Source: Paraphysoderma sedebokerense (Eukaryota > Blastocladiomycota > Physodermatomycetes > Physodermatales > Physodermataceae). From it: 64,000 nucleotides of DNA. Below, piece by piece: positions 59,910 through 64,000 of this stretch. The DNA lies in NCBI GenBank assembly GCA_025602915.1, contig JAHLJZ010000007.1, forward strand, positions 524,992 through 588,991, in the 5' to 3' direction. The notes beneath the pieces were generated by a model. The model had not been told where the DNA came from, searched no databases, and saw only the letters and a program-made list of their open reading frames with translations. The translations under genes and the position numbers were made by a program. Positions within the stretch are counted from its first letter, which is position 1; the number at the start of each line of letters is the position of its first letter.

Positions 59910-61267
59910 ATGGGTAACAGTTTTTCTACGAAACAAATCCCCGACCTTTCGACCTTTCGGGTAAGGTAATTAACATATTGCGCTTTCGTTCTGACCCAAG
60001 TTAATGGAGTATAAGCTAAAATCTCTTAATTCCTCAATTTGCTCAACTTGAATGCATAGACTGCTATTGTGACCCTTTCGACTTGCTTTTACCTGGCGCA
60101 AAACAATGCGAGAGTTATTCTGGCTTGCAGAAACGAAACGAAGGTACGTTCATAATTCGGAGCAGTTCAAACGGTCGGGGCAGTTCAAACTGAAGCAATA
60201 TTGATATTGACTGCTTTTATTTTGGCGTAATGATGCGAATGTTTGTTACAAAGGCACAAACTGCAATTGAAATTATTAGAAAACGACTCATTGAGTCCGG
60301 GAGATCACAAGCGGAGGCGGATTCGGCCAAGCTGGAATTTTTACAACTGGATTTGACGGATCTCAACAGTTGTGTAAAAGCTGCAGAGAATGCTTTAGCC
60401 GGAAATAGTATCGGAAAAGTTGATAATTTGGACATTTTGATTAATAATGCTGGAATTATGACAACTCCGTATGAATTAACTAAGCAGGGTGTGGAGTCAC
60501 AATGGGGAACTAATCACTTGGTATGCATGAATTTTGCAAACCATGTATATATACGTTTTAATGATATTGATGGCTGGTTTATTAGGGCCACTTCGTGTGG
60601 ACGATGTTACTTCTTCCCGTCATTCCCGAGAAAGGAAGAATTGTTAATTTATCTTCAATCGCTCACCGCCAATCATACAAGTCCAAATTATGCACCCTAC
60701 AGCAAATCTTACCAGAAGCTGAAGAAACCAAAGACGGGCGAAAGAAAGAAGCCGAAAGAATTTACTCCCCTGTTTACGCCTACGGGCATTCTAAGCTAAG
60801 CAACATACTTTTTTCAAATTGGTTGGCTGCTAAACGCCCAGACCTATTGGTGATGAGTTTACATCCTGGAGTCATTGCCACGGAACTTTACCGAAATATA
60901 GGACGATATTACGGAAGTGTCGTACAAATGATTTATGAGACACTGGTGCGATTTTTCCGTCCGTATATTCCTTCTTTGCTTCAAATTTTCCCAATACCGT
61001 CTGACGGTTGACAATTCATTTTTTGCAGTGAAAAATGCCGATAAGGGCTGTATCACGACGCTGTACGCAGCTACATCCCCGGATATTGAGACGAAACATT
61101 ACAGTGGGAAATATTTAGTTCCTCAAGGTAAACTTGGTAGTGCAATTTCTGCTGCCGGCGATGTGAAGTTACAAGAAGGATTGTGGGAATTGAGTCTGGA
61201 AATCGTTAAACGAAAGCTTGGCGAAGAAATGGTAAATAGAATCAAGAAGAATGCTGGAGTATTGTGA
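59910..61267 (+). CDS. SDR array copy 2, cofactor glycine motif deleted
   Basis: Paralogue of copies 1 and 3, but altered. Exons 59910-59960, 60060-60143, 60254-60520, 60586-60958 and 61029-61267 give 337 residues. In exon 1 an 8-bp duplication (ACCTTTCG, at about 59943-59958) would shift the frame if the usual donor were used. A donor five bases upstream (CGG followed by GTAAGG) restores phase 0, giving MGNSFSTKQIPDLSTFR. In exon 2, 21 bp are missing relative to copies 1 and 3. TAIVT is followed directly by LSTCFYL, so GANTGIG, the NAD(P)-binding glycine motif, is absent. The rest is intact: LDILINNAGIMTTPYEL, GRIVNLSSIAHRQS and VYAYGHSKLSNILFS. The C-terminus is nearly identical to copy 1. 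It is either a decaying copy or a catalytically dead paralogue. Confidence 0.85.
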
Positions 61268-62042
61268 ATTTCAACGTATGGAAGATAGTCTATTGATCTG
61301 TAACAAATATATTTATGAACTTTAATGCATTCCCCTGTGGATGGCAATGGATGACATTGAAATGACGTCTGTCCCTTCCGCAATCTTACTACAGAGAGGA
61401 GCTAAACAGTCACTTCACTAAACTGTTACTTCTACCGACATGAACCGGCGGATACAATCGTGACAGGGCGGTAGCGAAGAAATTGAAACTACCACCATAT
61501 GACTTATCTGGCAGGGCTTAAATATTTTTAGTTACTTACTACGATTTCAAACGTTCATTGAAAGATACTATTGATTGTTCTCCCATATTATTCGTCTATT
61601 CCTAAGCGTGATCGGAGAAACCCCGGCATTCTGTTGATGCTTATAATACTAGGAAATCATACCGTTGCCTGCTAGATAAAATAGATTTTCATGCATACAT
61701 ATTGTGCCGAAAGCTTATTGACGGCTATTGCTCGCATTTCTTCAACGCTTCTAATGACGTTTGGTTCAGGAATTTCAGGTTATTGATTTTTGCTCGTTAA
61801 AATGAATTAAATGGACGTAATTAAGAGTAGGCTAGAAATAATAAAATAACGTCACTGCTGAAAGTAAGCAAATGTTGATGTCCGATCTCAACAATTATTC
61901 TCCTGAAATTCTGGGTCAAAATTGAGCTTACAATCAAGTCCGCCACCCATAATATGGCGCGAATGCAGACTGAAATGACCGATTTTTGTGCACTTCATTC
62001 CTATATAAATTTCTTCATCCGTGATAACAGTAACTAACAAAA
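61268..62042. other. 0.8 kb spacer between SDR copies 2 and 3
   Basis: The first 260 bp resemble the flank after copy 1. The remainder is AT-rich and not obviously shared with the other copies until the TATA box. Confidence 0.45.
62002..62009 (+). promoter_or_regulatory. TATA box of SDR copy 3
   Basis: TATATAAA 41 bp before the ATG at 62043, the same position as in copies 2 and 4. Confidence 0.6.
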
Positions 62043-63415
62043 ATGGGAAACAGCTTTTCTGCTAAACAAATTCCCGACCTTTCGGGTAAGGTAATGCATC
62101 GCCTTTCTGTTCTCGTCCAAGCTCATGCAATATTAGCTAAAGTTTTCTTAATTCGTCAATTTTTTCTATTGAATCTATAGACTGCTATTGTGACTGGTGC
62201 TAATACCGGTATTGGTCTATCGACTTGTTTCTATCTCGCCGAAAAGAATGCGAGAGTTATCCTCGCTTGTAGAAATGAAGTGAAGGTATGTGCATTGCAC
62301 CTTGTTAGTTCAAACTGAGATTTAGATTTGATCTAATGAAGTATTTGGGACGTGGGACGACATGTCACTTTATGTGTTACATAGGCAAAAGCTGCTATTG
62401 ACACAATTAAAAACCGCTTAATGTCGTCCGGAAAATCACAAGCAGAAGTGGATACCGCCAAATTGGAATTTTTACAACTCAATTTGTCGGATTTGAACAG
62501 TTGTGTGAAAGCCGCCGAAGATGCGTTGGCGGGGAATGGAATAGAGAAAGTGAAGACCTTGGATATTTTGATTAATAATGCTGGTATTATGACGACTCCA
62601 TACGAGTTAACTAAACAAGGTGTGGAGTCACAATGGGGAACCAACCACCTGGTATGTCGGATATGACCTTATCAATCAAACATCAATGAAAATTACATGT
62701 TACTTATATTGTTTTTTCGACTAGGGTCACTTTGTGTGGACCATGCTGCTTCTACCCGTTATGTCTGGAAAGGGGAGGATTGTCAATTTGTCTTCAGAAG
62801 GTCATCGACTTTCATACGGCTCTGAGTTATGCACTCTACAACAAGTCTTACCAGAGGCCGAAGAGACTCAAGAGGGACAAAAGAAAGAAGCCGAAAGAAT
62901 CTACTCCCCGGTTTATGCCTATGGACATTCTAAGCTAAGCAATGTACTATTTTCTAACTGGCTGGCCAGGAAAAGGCCAAATTTGTTCGTCATGAGTTTA
63001 CACCCTGGTATTATCGCTACCGAGCTAGGAAGAAGTATTGGAAAAACATATGGAATTATCATACAAAAGATTTACGACATTTTTTCGCCATACGTTTGTT
63101 AGTACACTTATCCTCCTCTCTTTCTTGCGTCTCCATAGTAGTGATCTAACTGTTAACTTTGCATCCATTCTTCCAGTGAAAACCGCCGATCAAGGTTGCA
63201 TCACTACACTTTATGCTGCCACTTCCCCTGACATCGAGATAAACAATTACAGTGGCAAATACCTAGTACCTCAAGGTAAACTTGGTAGTGCACTTTCCGC
63301 TGCCGGCGATCTAAAATTGCAAGACAAATTATGGGAATTGAGTCTGGAAATCGTTAAACGAAAGCTTGGTAATGATATGGTAAATAGAATTAAGAAAAAT
63401 GCAGGAGTAGTATGA
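62043..63415 (+). CDS. short-chain dehydrogenase/reductase, array copy 3
   Basis: Complete paralogue of 343 residues. Exons are 62043-62090, 62181-62285, 62385-62651, 62725-63097 and 63177-63415, identical in length to those of copy 1. It begins MGNSFSAKQIPDLSGK, again an N-myristoylation-type start. All SDR elements are present: TAIVTGANTGIGLSTCFYLA, LDILINNAGIMTTPYEL, GRIVNLSSEGHRLS and VYAYGHSKLSNVLFS. The C-terminus is LYAATSPDIEINNYSGKYLV and then VKRKLGNDMVNRIKKNAGVV. Divergence from copy 1 is mainly conservative and spread over the protein, whereas introns differ more, so the copy has probably stayed under selection. Confidence 0.92.
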
Positions 63416-63967
63416 ATTTTATTATTTATCTTTAACAAATGTTGGATATTATTATAATCCGTAAAAATGAATGTTGAACTCTAAATGCAACAACGTTCGG
63501 AGGAAGGGGATGTCATCAAAGATGTCTGTTCTCCGGATTTACAATTCATAGAAATATTCATCGGCTCAAACCAACAGATAATGTCTCATGATCTATTCAT
63601 TTTGATTTTCATACGACACGTAAATTAAGTGTCACCTTACTTCCGAGTAACTGTTTTTCCGAACCAAGTTGGCGGATTTCGGAAAAACTGTTAATGCCTA
63701 AATGTTTTCAACAAAATTCCGTACTCCACAATCATCACTTTGTTCAACGAGCTACTAGGCGCCGACAAAGTAAACTTCAGTATCCGATGTCGACAATGAA
63801 TCAGATGTGTGGGCATGAAAAGTCAAGCATAATTTGGTAGCGTGCCTATCAAGCGTGGACCAAAATGCGACAAAAGCCACCATTAAGCTTTTAATACGAC
63901 TCTTGATTCCCCCGCCAGTTCATCCCTATATAAACCACAGCTTCCATGAGTTTAATAGATGAAAAAA
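63416..63967. repeat. spacer with promoter related to that of SDR copy 2
   Basis: The last 200 bp are recognisably the same as the region before copy 2 (about 59700-59909), including the TATA box at 63927-63934. The first 350 bp hold nothing I recognise. Confidence 0.6.
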
Positions 63968-64000
63968 ATGGGTAACAGTTTTTCTACCAAGCAAATCCCC
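63968..64000 (+). CDS. SDR array copy 4, first codons only
   Basis: ATGGGTAACAGTTTTTCTAC opens a reading frame, MGNSFSTKQIP, that is identical over 11 residues to copy 2. It is cut by the right end of the window. The upstream TATATAAA is at 63927-63934. A fourth gene of the array evidently continues beyond the window. Confidence 0.85.
   Translation, partial: MGNSFSTKQIP

Overview
The window is nuclear DNA from a fungus. Genes are broken by many short introns of about 50-120 bp, mostly GT..AG, and are packed on both strands. Fungal traits are a class I myosin with a TH1-proline-SH3 tail, an Msn2/4-type C2H2 regulator and a 3-carboxymuconate-cyclase-like secreted propeller. Several genes belong to flagellated cells: SPAG6/PF16, a TTC6-like TPR protein and a CABCOCO1-like coiled-coil protein. 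With an SNAPC3 homologue, this points to a zoosporic, early-diverging lineage such as a chytrid or blastoclad. The species cannot be named from the sequence.

Layout. 1-6.4 kb, all minus strand: an unrecognised gene cut by the left edge, a mitochondrial glutamate-type carrier, a Ub-Ub-AN1 zinc-finger fusion and a C2H2 transcription factor. 6.4-8.9 kb: no convincing gene. 8.9-13.1 kb: a four-CBS-domain protein, NAT9-like acetyltransferase and TRM11, the last two divergent across 151 bp. 13.4-18.8 kb: secreted lactonase-like propeller, an orphan polytopic membrane protein and an epoxide-hydrolase-like enzyme. 19.1-23.8 kb: CABCOCO1-like and SPAG6, convergent. 24.6-29.4 kb: WDR59/Mtc5. 29.6-36.1 kb: TTC6-like. 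36.1-38.9 kb: a DUF262-DUF1524 protein related to bacterial type IV restriction enzymes. 39.2-45.4 kb: class I myosin. 46.3-48.4 kb: SNAPC3. 49.1-50.2 kb: orphan with an MGSENS N-terminus. 50.3-53.1 kb: POT-family peptide transporter. 53.8-55.3 kb: F-box/LRR-like protein. 55.9-57.0 kb: second orphan polytopic membrane protein. 58.0-64.0 kb: tandem array of three complete short-chain dehydrogenase genes and the first codons of a fourth.

The genes do not form one pathway. Two themes stand out: flagellar genes grouped at 19-36 kb, and a recently expanded SDR array whose members all begin MGN(S/G)FS, a potential N-myristoylation signal. The most unusual gene is the nuclease-like DUF262-DUF1524 protein at 36.2-38.9 kb. 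It keeps the NTPase-type DGQQR and the HNH-type EHxxPQNP motifs, has two introns, and ends in a zinc-finger-like C/H tail. It looks like a bacterial anti-phage enzyme family member resident in a eukaryote.

All coordinates, splice sites and translations were read by eye. Exon boundaries are given where I could check reading-frame phase. No homology search was run, so family names rest on recognised motifs.
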